Source: an uncultured Collinsella sp. (GTDB lineage Bacteria; Actinomycetota; Coriobacteriia; Coriobacteriales; Coriobacteriaceae). From it: DNA of 39,203 nucleotides. Location: the NCBI GenBank assembly GCA_937896835.1, contig CALBOJ010000079.1, positions 1 through 39,203 of the forward strand. Direction: 5' to 3'. The notes under the pieces are model-generated. The model worked only from the letters and a program-made list of their open reading frames with translations, had not been told where the DNA came from and ran no database searches. The stretch's first letter is position 1. Each line of letters opens with the position of its first letter. Both the position numbers and the translations under genes were made by a program. Below are positions 1 through 8,593 of the stretch, one piece after another.

Positions 1-1093
1 TCGTTAAAATGGTAAAGTCAAGCTTTTCCATGTACTCGACCACGTTGACGCGACCGGTAAAGATCAGGTCGCGCACGCCCAGGGTATCGACCAGCGCATG
101 GCACTCGGCGCCGTACTCCTCGTCGTCCACGCCGCCCATGATGTGCAGGCGCACCTTGGGCAGGCGCTCGTGCAGCTCAAAGAAGGCATAAATCATGGTC
201 TTGACATCCTTGATGGGCGCCAGGCGCACCACCGCGCCAATGTCCACCCAGCCGTCATCGGGCTTTACGGGAATGTCCTTAAAGCGGTCGAACTGGATGC
301 CGTTGGGGATGACCAGGCATTTACCCGCATCGCAGCCCATATCGATCTGCGTCTTGCGGGCGTTATGGAACAAACTCGTCACGCGGAAGGCGCGGCGGTA
401 GATCTCCTCCGAAAGCAGGTAGAAAAAGCGAATCCAGCGATCCTTAAACGACGGCACCACCCAGTCAGCGCGAATGATCTCTTCCTCGCGCTCGCGGGTA
501 TAGATGCCATGCTCGGTCAGCAGCACCGGCGCATGGTGAACGCTTGAGCCCAGGCAGGCGAGCAGGCCACCGTAGCCGGTCGAGATGGCATGGTACACAT
601 CGGCCACCGGCACCTCGCTGCCCAACAGGTAGAGCACGGGAAGCAACATGGAGCGCATGGTGTGGAATGCATCGGCAAAGGGCGTGTAGGGGTACTCGGC
701 CAGGCACACGTCGCGGAAGATGTCCATAAACGTTCGGCTCTGCAAAAACGAGAGCGGATGCACGCGACGGCGCTGAAAGATACCGAACAGCACGTCCCAG
801 TCCGGATTGGAGAGCGACACCAGGCGGCGTAGCGCCTCGCGCTCGCGGTCGTTAAAACTGGCTTCATGTTGCTCGCCCGAAAGCCGCAGAGCATCGTCCA
901 GGAACACCTCGTGCACCTCGACCACGTTGCCGGGCAGCTCGTAGACAAACTTGCCGCGGTCGGCAGCATGCGCGCCGATCACCCACAGCACAAACTCGTG
1001 CTCGGGCATGGCCTGGATATAGCCATGCATCCAGGTAGATACGCCGCCGTGCACATAGGGGTAGCAACCCTCGAGTACCAAGCAGATTCTCAT
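1..1093 (-). CDS. pelF: PelF-type GT4 glycosyltransferase, 3' end outside window
   Basis: Cytoplasmic retaining glycosyltransferase expected to polymerise the Pel polysaccharide from a UDP-hexosamine. The first 364 residues are visible and the stop lies beyond the left edge. The N-terminus MRICLVLEGCYPYVHGGV is the DUF3492/PelF signature (a glycine-rich donor-side loop). TEHGIYTREREEE at about residue 190 is the PelF family hallmark, and a second Rossmann half begins with IPNGIQFDRF. The ATG at 1093 overlaps the stop of the upstream deacetylase gene (ATGA) and is preceded by AAGGAGGG, which fixes the start. It is the fourth gene of a pelD-E-A-F operon; a PelG-like transporter would be expected next, outside the window. 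Family assignment is strong; the exact sugar is inferred. Confidence 0.9.
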   Translation of the reverse strand, partial: MRICLVLEGCYPYVHGGVSTWMHGYIQAMPEHEFVLWVIGAHAADRGKFVYELPGNVVEVHEVFLDDALRLSGEQHEASFNDREREALRRLVSLSNPDWDVLFGIFQRRRVHPLSFLQSRTFMDIFRDVCLAEYPYTPFADAFHTMRSMLLPVLYLLGSEVPVADVYHAISTGYGGLLACLGSSVHHAPVLLTEHGIYTREREEEIIRADWVVPSFKDRWIRFFYLLSEEIYRRAFRVTSLFHNARKTQIDMGCDAGKCLVIPNGIQFDRFKDIPVKPDDGWVDIGAVVRLAPIKDVKTMIYAFFELHERLPKVRLHIMGGVDDEEYGAECHALVDTLGVRDLIFTGRVNVVEYMEKLDFTILT

Positions 1094-2970
1094 TTGTCGC
1101 CACCCTCCTTGCGTGCAATGGTCACCGTCTTGTCCGTGGCTTTGACCAGGTACAGGTCGCCCGTCAGATGCGTAATCTCGCCACCCGTGACTGCACCCGG
1201 CTCACCGTTGTTGGCGCGGAACATGAGCCACGCCTCGTCGTGGAAATTGCCCAGGCTGAGCGTCCAGGCATCCGCACTGGTATCCACGCTCACCGTCACG
1301 GACGAAAAGCGCTGGATGGCGCCCGAGCATTCCGAGCCGGTCTGACGCCGCAGGTCGGGCGCAGACTTGCTAAGCCAGTCCAGGTAGTCGGTCAGGCCGC
1401 CCTTGTAGACCTCCCAGCCCTCCTTGGCGCCGCGATCGGGATCGAGCAGGTCGTCCGGGTGCATAAAATGCGTGCTCACATAGTGCATGTTTAGCTCGGA
1501 CACGGCTGCCAGGCGCATATAGGAATCGTCGACCATGCCGCCCGAGACAATACGTGGCTGCTCCACAATGCCATCGCTCGCCACGCCAAACTCCTGCACG
1601 TAGGGCAGATCGGTGCCATCCTCAAAATACGTACTGGCAATGGTCTTAATTCGCGGAACATCGGTGGCGATCAGCTTGCGCGCGCGGGCCGAAAGGATAT
1701 TCGACGGCGGCACGTAAACCGAGCCATGAGCATTGGGCAGGACCTCGTCCTGAAACGCGATAAGTTCGTTGAGCGAAGCGACGAGCGCCTCCTTGTTCTT
1801 CCACGTCTTGTAGTCGTACAGTGTGCCATAGTCGGTATCCCAGAGCGCCAGCGGCTGATGGTTGTAGCCGTGGAAACCCAGCTCTCCGCCCATCTGCAGC
1901 AGCATGCCGCCAAAGTAGCGGAACTGCGTGGTATCGGCCTGGCGCGCGGGCTCGGTCTGGTTGACCGCGTCCTCGTAGTTTTCGATCATCACGCCGGTAA
2001 AGCGAACGCCATATTTTTGCGCGAGCTTTTGCAGATCGGGCCACCAGACCTTGGCATAAAAGTCGGCGATAGAAAGCCCGTAGTCGCGCTTGATATAGGT
2101 GCCGTCGCCCGAGGGCACGGGGCTGGGAGAGTCGTCCAGATAGAAGACGGCGCTGTTGATGACGGGGTAGGCCGTGGCATCGCCCAGCAGGCTGATCGCC
2201 GCGGCGTAAAAACCGCGCATGACCTTGTCATAGATACCGATATTGCACACCACGGTGCGACCGCTACCGCAGTCATTCGACCAAATGAGCGGGGCGCCCG
2301 CATCGCCGGTCTTAGCCCACACACGAGCCGTCTCGCGCAGCGAAACCGAAAGCGACGAATCAAAGGGGTCCGAGAGCTCGTAGCGCTCTCCCCCGCCCAG
2401 CATAAAGTCCTCGCTCGGCACAATGCTTTCGGCTTTTACATAGTCATATCCGGCAGATTCAATGCCAAGCTTGGGAGCAATCACTTGCAGATAGCCCGAG
2501 TTATCCGGAGGCATGGCGAGCATAAGCGAACCGCCGGCACTCACCCAACTCATAATGTCGCTCAGGTGCGTACCGAGCCCATCGAGCGACGGCATGAGCA
2601 AAACCACGCGATCGTAGGAGGTCAGCGAGGGAATGGCATCCGCGCCGTCCAGCGCAAGGTCCACGTCGCGGTGCGCGATCTTCATGTCGAGCAGAATCTG
2701 GTCGAACTGCTCCTTTACGTCCTCGACGCCAGCTTGATCGGAATCGGTAATGACCAGGCACGTGGGCTTTTGGCCAAATATTGCCGAGGAGGCCGGAACC
2801 GCATCGTTGGCGGCAAGCATCCCCAGCTTATGCTGGCCCGCACTGTACTGCACGCCGGCGCGCTCCACCAGCAGCACGGCCGCCATGGCAATAAAGACCG
2901 CCCACACCACAAGCAGCCCCATCCAGCGAAAATGGCCCGCACGGTCGCGGATATGCTGTACCACGCTCAT
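1090..2970 (-). CDS. pelA: PelA-like membrane-anchored polysaccharide deacetylase (DUF2194 type)
   Basis: Predicted extracytoplasmic deacetylase of the Pel system, 626 aa. There is a short basic N-terminus and one membrane segment at about residues 17-35. A flavodoxin/GATase-like region follows (about 65-250), then a deacetylase domain. Candidate metal and catalytic residues are the Asp pair in AVFYLDDSPSP (about 279-280), HGYNH (about 367-371, HxxxH) and VPPSN (about 420-424). An in-frame ATG exists at 2994, but the one at 2970 overlaps the pelE stop as ATGA and has GAGAGGAGG just upstream, so it is chosen. Unlike the larger Pseudomonas PelA, no separate glycoside hydrolase domain is apparent, as in Gram-positive pel operons. 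The deacetylase role is family inference; the operon context is strong. Confidence 0.82.
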   Translation of the reverse strand: MSVVQHIRDRAGHFRWMGLLVVWAVFIAMAAVLLVERAGVQYSAGQHKLGMLAANDAVPASSAIFGQKPTCLVITDSDQAGVEDVKEQFDQILLDMKIAHRDVDLALDGADAIPSLTSYDRVVLLMPSLDGLGTHLSDIMSWVSAGGSLMLAMPPDNSGYLQVIAPKLGIESAGYDYVKAESIVPSEDFMLGGGERYELSDPFDSSLSVSLRETARVWAKTGDAGAPLIWSNDCGSGRTVVCNIGIYDKVMRGFYAAAISLLGDATAYPVINSAVFYLDDSPSPVPSGDGTYIKRDYGLSIADFYAKVWWPDLQKLAQKYGVRFTGVMIENYEDAVNQTEPARQADTTQFRYFGGMLLQMGGELGFHGYNHQPLALWDTDYGTLYDYKTWKNKEALVASLNELIAFQDEVLPNAHGSVYVPPSNILSARARKLIATDVPRIKTIASTYFEDGTDLPYVQEFGVASDGIVEQPRIVSGGMVDDSYMRLAAVSELNMHYVSTHFMHPDDLLDPDRGAKEGWEVYKGGLTDYLDWLSKSAPDLRRQTGSECSGAIQRFSSVTVSVDTSADAWTLSLGNFHDEAWLMFRANNGEPGAVTGGEITHLTGDLYLVKATDKTVTIARKEGGDK

Positions 2971-3872
2971 CGGGCCTCCTCTCCGTTGCGCCAAAACGCC
3001 AGTTCCTCGCGGTTGGCGGCGCTCAAGTATACATGCTGTTTGTCAATCGCATCGATCACGCGGTGGACCTCGTCACCGTCGCGGCGCATCACCGCAAGGC
3101 GCAGACAAAGCATCCAAACCTCCTGCTCCTCGGGCACATCGAGCACCAGCTGGTCGGTCACGGCCTGCGCCTCGTCGATCTGTCCGACATCTGCCAGCGC
3201 CGTCGCGTATCGAATGCGAAGCTCAAGGGTGTCCTCGCGCTCGCAGCGACGCGCAAGCAAACGCGCGTACTGTTGGCGCTGAATCTGAGCCACGCGCCCC
3301 TCGGCCAGGCCCGAGCCCAAGTATTCACCAAGAAAATCACAGTATTCGATGAGGTTTTGCGCGCTCGGGTCCGTCTTAAAGGCACGCTCCAGCTGCTGCA
3401 GTTTAAGGTCGGACTCCTTGGAGATCTGCACCACCGCCGTCGCGGCATAGTGAGCCACCTCAACGTCGTCGTTAAGCTTAGCCGCCTGCAGCTGCGCCAG
3501 GTACGCGTCGGGCTCCTCGGTGAGCATGGAGAGCATTAGGCGGCGCCGTTCTGCCGGGTCGTTGATGATGAGCGCCTCCTCGAGCGGCACTACGCCTGCA
3601 TCGTCCTCACCACTCGGTACCGACATACTACGATGCAGGTCGTCGTTGAAGCGCAGCGACTCCAGCGCAGACTCTTTCAGCCCCTCGCCAAACGCCGTTC
3701 CGCGGACCGATAGCAGAACCACCAGCAACGGGCCCCACAGCGGCACCAGCACTATCACAGCCAGCATATGCCCGCGCACCGGCAGCAGGCCCAACTTCAT
3801 AAGCGTCCACAGCACCAGGCAAACCAGCGCATGAATCAGCAGCAAGACGGCGGCAACGACAAGCGAGATCAA
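2967..3872 (-). CDS. pelE: PelE-like membrane protein with TPR-type helices
   Basis: A 301-aa protein with two N-terminal membrane segments (about 1-25 and 35-57) followed by a soluble all-helical region (about 85-295) with TPR-like spacing. This is the architecture of PelE, the inner-membrane partner of PelD in Pel synthase complexes. The start codon is TTG at 3872, overlapping the pelD stop (TTGA); its own stop overlaps the pelA start. No catalytic motif is visible, so a scaffolding role is inferred from position and topology rather than from strong sequence identity. Confidence 0.75.
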   Translation of the reverse strand: MISLVVAAVLLLIHALVCLVLWTLMKLGLLPVRGHMLAVIVLVPLWGPLLVVLLSVRGTAFGEGLKESALESLRFNDDLHRSMSVPSGEDDAGVVPLEEALIINDPAERRRLMLSMLTEEPDAYLAQLQAAKLNDDVEVAHYAATAVVQISKESDLKLQQLERAFKTDPSAQNLIEYCDFLGEYLGSGLAEGRVAQIQRQQYARLLARRCEREDTLELRIRYATALADVGQIDEAQAVTDQLVLDVPEEQEVWMLCLRLAVMRRDGDEVHRVIDAIDKQHVYLSAANREELAFWRNGEEAR

Positions 3873-6007
3873 GCGGCACCCCCCTCACCGTCACCGGTGT
3901 CAGCAATATGCCGCAGCAGCGCCACGATGTCCTCGCCGTCGACGGGCTCCACCGCAAGCTGCTTTGCACTCAGGCGCTCGCGGATAATGGGCAGATCGCA
4001 CGCCTTTGCCTGGCGCATAAGCAGGTAAAGCACGTCGCCGTCGACCAAGCCCGCCGCATCGCTCTCGCGGATTGCCGACCCAATTGCGCCCACCAGCTCG
4101 CCGACAGGCTCCATGCCCGGTACCACGCGCAGGAGCAAAAAGCTGCCCATCTTGCCATCTGCCAGCGCCTGCTCGGCCGCGAGCTCTTGGCCAAAGGCAG
4201 CCTGTTTGAGCACGCAAGTGCCGTCAACGCAGCGTTTATCCTGTGCCACCGCCTCATAGTCAAAGGCACGGCCCAGCGCGCTTTCGACCAGGCCGCACAA
4301 GATGCGGAACAGGTTTTGGTAATAGAGCGTCATTTGGTTTTCGGCCGCACTACGCACAAAGATCAACACGGCGGGTGCCCCATCGCGCTCGATCGTGTAT
4401 CCAAACATGGGAAGCCCCGGCGTCAGCTCGCGGTTCACCCACAGATTCGAACGACCCCCGTCGCCCAAAAGAGGTGCAAGCTGTTCAAGCGTGAGCGAGC
4501 GTGCGGCATCTTCGGCAATCGCGGGACTTGCTGCCACCAGGCGTGCAAATGCTCCGCCCGAAACATGGTAGATCGCCACCGAATCGTTCTCGAGGATCTC
4601 GCCCAGAAGCTCGCAGCACTTGCGATAGATGTCGCGTGGGTTGAGCACGTCGAGCTCTTGCGTCACGGCAAAGATCTTGCCAAAGCTATCCTGACGCCCC
4701 ACAATCTGGCGCTTGTATGTGCGCTTGTCCTCGATGGCATCGTGGTAGAGCTGCGTGAGGAACGTATTGCGGTTGCGCACGAGCTCGTTTTGATCGCGCT
4801 CCGCCCTAATGGCCTCGCTGTTACGCAGCTGCACATAGCCGCACACGGCACCCACCACAAAGTACGCGATAAACGGCAGCCAGTTGGACGGCTCATAGAA
4901 CAGGCCCTGGAAGGTATAGCCGTACAAAGTAAAGTAACTCGCAGCCAAATCCACCGACGCCAGCAGCGCCGCAACCAGGCCAAAGTCCAAGCCATACAGC
5001 GTGCCGATGAGCACCACGTAGAGCAGGCGATAATCGAGCACGTTGAGCTGGGTCGATTGGGAGAACAAGCGCTCCAGCACTTCAAAGAGCACCCAGGCGG
5101 CTGCCGTCTCCAGGCATTTGACAGGCAGCGTGCGCATTTGAATGCGGTCGATGGCCGCGCGCAAGGGATTGGCCTTCTTTGCACGGCCAGCATCCCAGCG
5201 AGCCTGAATGGTCGAGAGGTCGCGCAGCAAGTCGTAGCGCTGAAACCAGCCATAGCGCACGCGAGCGACGTCGCTGGCGGGCAGGGCGTAGCCGGCAGAA
5301 TCGCCATAGGCAACAGCAAGGCCGGGGAACAGCGCCTTGAGGGCGTCGCCCACCTCACCCACCGTGTGATGGAAGGTATCGGCTACGTCAAGCGTCTCAA
5401 AGTTGCCATCCCAGCTGTCGAAGATACGGCGTACCAGCACCGAAAGCTCCTCGGCACACAGCAGGGGAAACGCGGCATCCTGCGCGCCCTGCAGAGCGGC
5501 CGATCCGGTTGAGCATGCGTCGAACAGCGGCACCAAAAACGGGTCCTCCAGCGCGGCAGACGCGGTATACAGGAACGGCACGCGCAGGATCTTGGTCTGA
5601 ACGCCCTCGCGAGCAGCGTAGTAGCGGCACAGGTCGTTGGCTGCGTGCGCGATAATGCCCTTGCCCGTTCGCCCCGCGGCATCGGCGGCACCCTCGGCAC
5701 CCGCGGGCCCCGCTACATACAGCAGTTGGACCCGGCGACCCGCGCACGTACGAAAGACCGAGCGCAGCAGCTCGATTTCGCCCACGGTATCGGTATGCGG
5801 GGTAAGGTAATTAGACAGGTAGACCACGCGGTCGAACTCGTAGGCCTGATCCAGGTGCTGGAGGAGCTCTTTCCACGAGGCATGGGGCGACGACTCGTCG
5901 CGGGGCGCTTCCGCGGCAGCGACGACCTTAACGTGGTCCCCGGGGAACGCCTTGGCACAAAAGTCATCGTCAACATATGCGGTGTTGCCAACAACCAGCA
6001 CCTCCAT
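3869..6007 (-). CDS. pelD: PelD-like c-di-GMP receptor fused to an N-terminal SDR-like domain
   Basis: A 712-aa membrane protein. Residues 1-270 resemble a nucleotide-sugar epimerase (SDR) fold, but without a clear GxxGxxG or YxxxK, so probably non-catalytic. Membrane helices lie at about 298-395, a GAF-like domain at 445-580 and a degenerate GGDEF domain at 595-700. In the last, RESD (647-650) sits exactly five residues before DGDVL, which replaces GGDEF: the product-inhibition site is kept and the cyclase active site is lost, as in PelD receptors. The ATG at 6007 follows GGGGAGGAG. First gene of the pel operon; it should gate Pel synthesis in response to c-di-GMP. Binding is inferred from the motif only. 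Confidence 0.85.
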   Translation of the reverse strand: MEVLVVGNTAYVDDDFCAKAFPGDHVKVVAAAEAPRDESSPHASWKELLQHLDQAYEFDRVVYLSNYLTPHTDTVGEIELLRSVFRTCAGRRVQLLYVAGPAGAEGAADAAGRTGKGIIAHAANDLCRYYAAREGVQTKILRVPFLYTASAALEDPFLVPLFDACSTGSAALQGAQDAAFPLLCAEELSVLVRRIFDSWDGNFETLDVADTFHHTVGEVGDALKALFPGLAVAYGDSAGYALPASDVARVRYGWFQRYDLLRDLSTIQARWDAGRAKKANPLRAAIDRIQMRTLPVKCLETAAAWVLFEVLERLFSQSTQLNVLDYRLLYVVLIGTLYGLDFGLVAALLASVDLAASYFTLYGYTFQGLFYEPSNWLPFIAYFVVGAVCGYVQLRNSEAIRAERDQNELVRNRNTFLTQLYHDAIEDKRTYKRQIVGRQDSFGKIFAVTQELDVLNPRDIYRKCCELLGEILENDSVAIYHVSGGAFARLVAASPAIAEDAARSLTLEQLAPLLGDGGRSNLWVNRELTPGLPMFGYTIERDGAPAVLIFVRSAAENQMTLYYQNLFRILCGLVESALGRAFDYEAVAQDKRCVDGTCVLKQAAFGQELAAEQALADGKMGSFLLLRVVPGMEPVGELVGAIGSAIRESDAAGLVDGDVLYLLMRQAKACDLPIIRERLSAKQLAVEPVDGEDIVALLRHIADTGDGEGGAA

Positions 6008-6041
6008 GGCGTGCTCCTCCCCTAAAATCCACTTCTGTCAT

Positions 6042-6070
6042 AGTCAAACATGCGTATTTTACGCTGTCAA
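6042..6070 (-). promoter_or_regulatory. Candidate pel operon promoter with a palindrome in the spacer
   Basis: Reading on the minus strand, a perfect TTGACA (6070-6065) is followed 17 bp later by a weak -10 (TTGACT, 6047-6042). The spacer begins with the 13-bp palindrome GCGTAAAATACGC (6064-6052). A strong -35, poor -10 and palindrome between them suggest a regulated promoter about 35 bp upstream of pelD. Confidence 0.45.
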
Positions 6071-6353
6071 CGCGAGTTGGAACGCCTTTAAGGCTGTTTT
6101 AAGAACTTTTTTAGAGGATGTGGGGACATCGAGAGTGCTAAATGAGCAACCAATTCGGAAGTGGGGTGAAAAACCGAGACCTGTCGACCAGACCCTAGTT
6201 TTGGGCACCCGCGACCTGCGGTTTTGTTGCCTGAAATCGGGCTATGCTCGGCGAGTTTCGATTTTTCTCCGCACTTCTCCTACGCACCGGATTTGCAATC
6301 GCGCATCACAATCCGCCAATCGCCCTAACCGGAAAGCCAATCCACAGACTCGA
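6071..6353. other. Intergenic region without a recognisable gene
   Basis: About 280 bp between the divergent-looking ends of the pel promoter and the rloB stop. No ORF with a ribosome site, no stable terminator and no repeat shared with the rest of the window was found. Confidence 0.5.
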
Positions 6354-7022
6354 CTAGCCAACCAGATACGGCCCGATTACATCGAAAATTTCGCCCACCT
6401 TGGTTGCAGGGTTTTGCGCAGATGGCTTAACGTTACCCAGCCCCCTATGGTATGTGACGAGGCGCCCAACACGCTGCAATGCCTCGCCTCGTTTGCCGTC
6501 CACCACCTCGAACAACCCGTCCAAGTTCTTGCGGTACTCGATGCCCAGGTCTCTCGACATCTCCTGTGCGAGGGCATGCTGGCAGTCGGACGCGGACATA
6601 TGCGCGGTCGTGTAGCGAAAGTGCAGAAGCGGCCACAGCTCGAAGCAGGGGTTCGACCACAACGCATGGAAGGTCCTCGAACCATCGGAGAGCTCGTCGC
6701 ATTTGCGCTCCATCGCGTCAAAGTCGGACGCAGGAAAGTCATCCTTGTCATACACGAGCCACACATGGTCGAATGTTTCGGGAGCATAGCGACAGTGTTC
6801 GACGGCGAAGTCAAGTAGGTCAAGTGTGTGTTTGCCGGTCCCCTTAACGACAATGGCAATCTTACGCTCGTTCGCCGCACCCAACGCCGCGCGCACACCC
6901 TCAAAGTAGCGAGGCTCGGTCTCCTTGCCCTCGCTCACTACAAGATGACGCGTCATCTGAACCATGCGCGAGCGGCCCTCTCGTTTGCCGCTACGCCAGC
7001 CCTTCGACTTCTTCGCCACCAT
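6354..7022 (-). CDS. rloB: RloB-like Toprim-fold protein (AbiL-type defence partner)
   Basis: A 222-aa protein with a very basic N-terminus (about 1-25). A Toprim-like glutamate motif, VSEGKETEPRYFEG, spans 29-42 and a DxD motif, VYDKDDF, spans 90-96. NPCFELWPLLHF at about 143-154 is typical of RloB. Toprim nucleases paired with SMC/AAA ATPases act in OLD, PARIS and AbiL-type phage defence. The gene begins one base after the stop of the upstream ATPase, so the two are translationally coupled. The nuclease activity and target are inferred from family membership; key acidic residues E31, D92 and D94 appear intact. Confidence 0.8.
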   Translation of the reverse strand: MVAKKSKGWRSGKREGRSRMVQMTRHLVVSEGKETEPRYFEGVRAALGAANERKIAIVVKGTGKHTLDLLDFAVEHCRYAPETFDHVWLVYDKDDFPASDFDAMERKCDELSDGSRTFHALWSNPCFELWPLLHFRYTTAHMSASDCQHALAQEMSRDLGIEYRKNLDGLFEVVDGKRGEALQRVGRLVTYHRGLGNVKPSAQNPATKVGEIFDVIGPYLVG

Positions 7023-7023
7023 G

Positions 7024-8241
7024 CTAATCCCACTCCTCGATGCGGGTGAGATACGGATCGGCGCCGTAGCGACCGGACAGGTATTGCTTGTCGAAAGCCG
7101 CGTTCTTGCTTACCAGATTACCGTTTGCCTCGTGGATGTCGGCGAGAGACCACAGTTGGCTCGCCTCCCCCTCGCCGCGCGCAGCGAACCATATCTCATC
7201 ACGGCGGAACACATCGTTTCGCATGGTTGACACATCCTGGGACGAGAAGATGAGCTGCGCGCCACTCTTGTTGACCTCAGGATCCTTAAACAGCAGAATC
7301 ACATAGCGAAGAAGCTTCGGGTGCAGTTTGGCATCGAGCTCGTCTACCACAACGGTGCCACCACGCTCAAGCGCTGTCATCAGATACGCAGCCAACCCCA
7401 TGAGCTTCTGGGTTCCGGCAGATTCCTCGGATAAACGCAGCTCGTACGCCTTGGCGCCCACCTCGTGCCTCACGAAGACGCGCTGGCCCCGCCATTCCGG
7501 AGCTTTCTCAACCCTAAAGCCATCGATACGCACGTCAACGGCGCGCAAAAAACGCGTGACCTCGGGTGAGTCATCCTCGTCGAGCAATTGTTCGAGCATC
7601 TGCTCCAGATAGGAGCTGTTATAGTTCAGGAACACCCCGTCAAGAAACCAGCTGGCAGCCTCCTTGACCACCGGCGCGTCAAAGTTGATGCAGAGAAACG
7701 ACAGGTACGGCAGTCTCGGGTTGAATCTCGCAGCCGTCACGAGCTTACGCAGCGTGGGACCGAGCTCAACCTCTGCGCCCTCACGCTCGAACAGCATCGC
7801 CGTGCGTGACGCTCCCAATTTTCGCCGCCACAGGCCTTCGGACACGATCTCGTCCGCATGCACGAACAGGGCATAGCGGTACTCGTGCTCACCCGCGCGA
7901 TAGTAGAGCTCGAACTCGGTGGGCTCGGCAGCAGACACGTCATCGAACTCAAACGCAGAGCAACGGGGTATCGAAGGACGGTTACCCTCTGGCGCATCAG
8001 TGCTGGCAGACAGCAATCTGATCGGCCTGGCCACCGCCGAACGAACGTAGTCAAGAGCCTCGAGCAGATTAGACTTGCCGCCGGCATTGGGCCCGTACAC
8101 CGCAGCCACCGGAAGGAAACTCTGCCCGTCAGAACACTCTATGAGGGAACGCTCAAACTCCTTCATCGGCGTCGCCTGCATGGAAAGCTCCGCCTCGTCG
8201 CGATAGGACCGATAGTTCTTAAAGGTGAACTGGCAAAGCAT
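7024..8241 (-). CDS. rloA: RloA-like AAA/ABC-type ATPase (AbiL-type defence)
   Basis: A 405-aa ATPase of the AAA_15/AAA_21 group. The N-terminal FKNYRSYRDEAEL motif is typical of RecF/SMC-like defence ATPases. Walker A is GPNAGGKS (50-57), a signature-like LSEESAGTQKL spans 270-280, Walker B is GTVVVDELDAKLHP (295-308) and a switch-like FSSQD occurs at about 332-336. Two upstream in-frame Met codons exist (8262, 8253) but have no usable ribosome site. The Met at 8241 gives the canonical family N-terminus and has AAAGGA about 12 bp upstream. Together with the RloB gene directly downstream it forms a compact two-gene abortive-infection-like module. Confidence 0.82.
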   Translation of the reverse strand: MLCQFTFKNYRSYRDEAELSMQATPMKEFERSLIECSDGQSFLPVAAVYGPNAGGKSNLLEALDYVRSAVARPIRLLSASTDAPEGNRPSIPRCSAFEFDDVSAAEPTEFELYYRAGEHEYRYALFVHADEIVSEGLWRRKLGASRTAMLFEREGAEVELGPTLRKLVTAARFNPRLPYLSFLCINFDAPVVKEAASWFLDGVFLNYNSSYLEQMLEQLLDEDDSPEVTRFLRAVDVRIDGFRVEKAPEWRGQRVFVRHEVGAKAYELRLSEESAGTQKLMGLAAYLMTALERGGTVVVDELDAKLHPKLLRYVILLFKDPEVNKSGAQLIFSSQDVSTMRNDVFRRDEIWFAARGEGEASQLWSLADIHEANGNLVSKNAAFDKQYLSGRYGADPYLTRIEEWD

Positions 8242-8295
8242 GTTACTCAACATTCCTTTCATTGTTTTGAAAAGGTATATCAGAGTTTTTCTTTG

Positions 8296-8323
8296 ATTAT
8301 AGACTTTAAGTATGCTAAATCAA
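8296..8323 (-). promoter_or_regulatory. Promoter for the rloA-rloB cassette
   Basis: On the minus strand, TTGATT (8323-8318), a 16-bp spacer and a perfect TATAAT (8301-8296) lie about 55 bp upstream of the chosen rloA start. The surrounding DNA is AT-rich. Confidence 0.6.
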
Positions 8324-8427
8324 GTGCTTGCTACATCAATGAAAGCAGGCGCAAGGTGCAAACCGTCCTTACTCGACCATCCCATTGCCGGAATGGCGTT
8401 CAGCTAACACGTCGCATTACATGCATG

Positions 8428-8466
8428 AAAAAAGGGCGACACTCTCCAACAGAAAGCGTCACCCTT
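8428..8466 (-). terminator. Intrinsic terminator after the MBL/membrane-protein operon
   Basis: The 12-bp arms at 8432-8443 and 8455-8466 pair fully when two G-U pairs are allowed. On the minus strand the stem runs into TTTTTT. It lies about 130 bp past the MBL stop and separates that operon from the rloAB promoter. Confidence 0.8.
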
Positions 8467-8593
8467 AAAGCTCCCAAAAAGCTTTTGTATATCAGGACGA
8501 CATTCTACACTATCTCAAGGAGACTGAAGGTCGTATCATGGCCTGTAAGGCAAAAGCACAGACAGACCATGATTGAACGAGGCAACAGCAGGA

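Noticed and set aside
3869..6007. Active nucleotide-sugar epimerase in the PelD N-terminus
   Set aside because: The glycine-rich NAD loop and the YxxxK pair are not recognisable, so catalysis is not supported.
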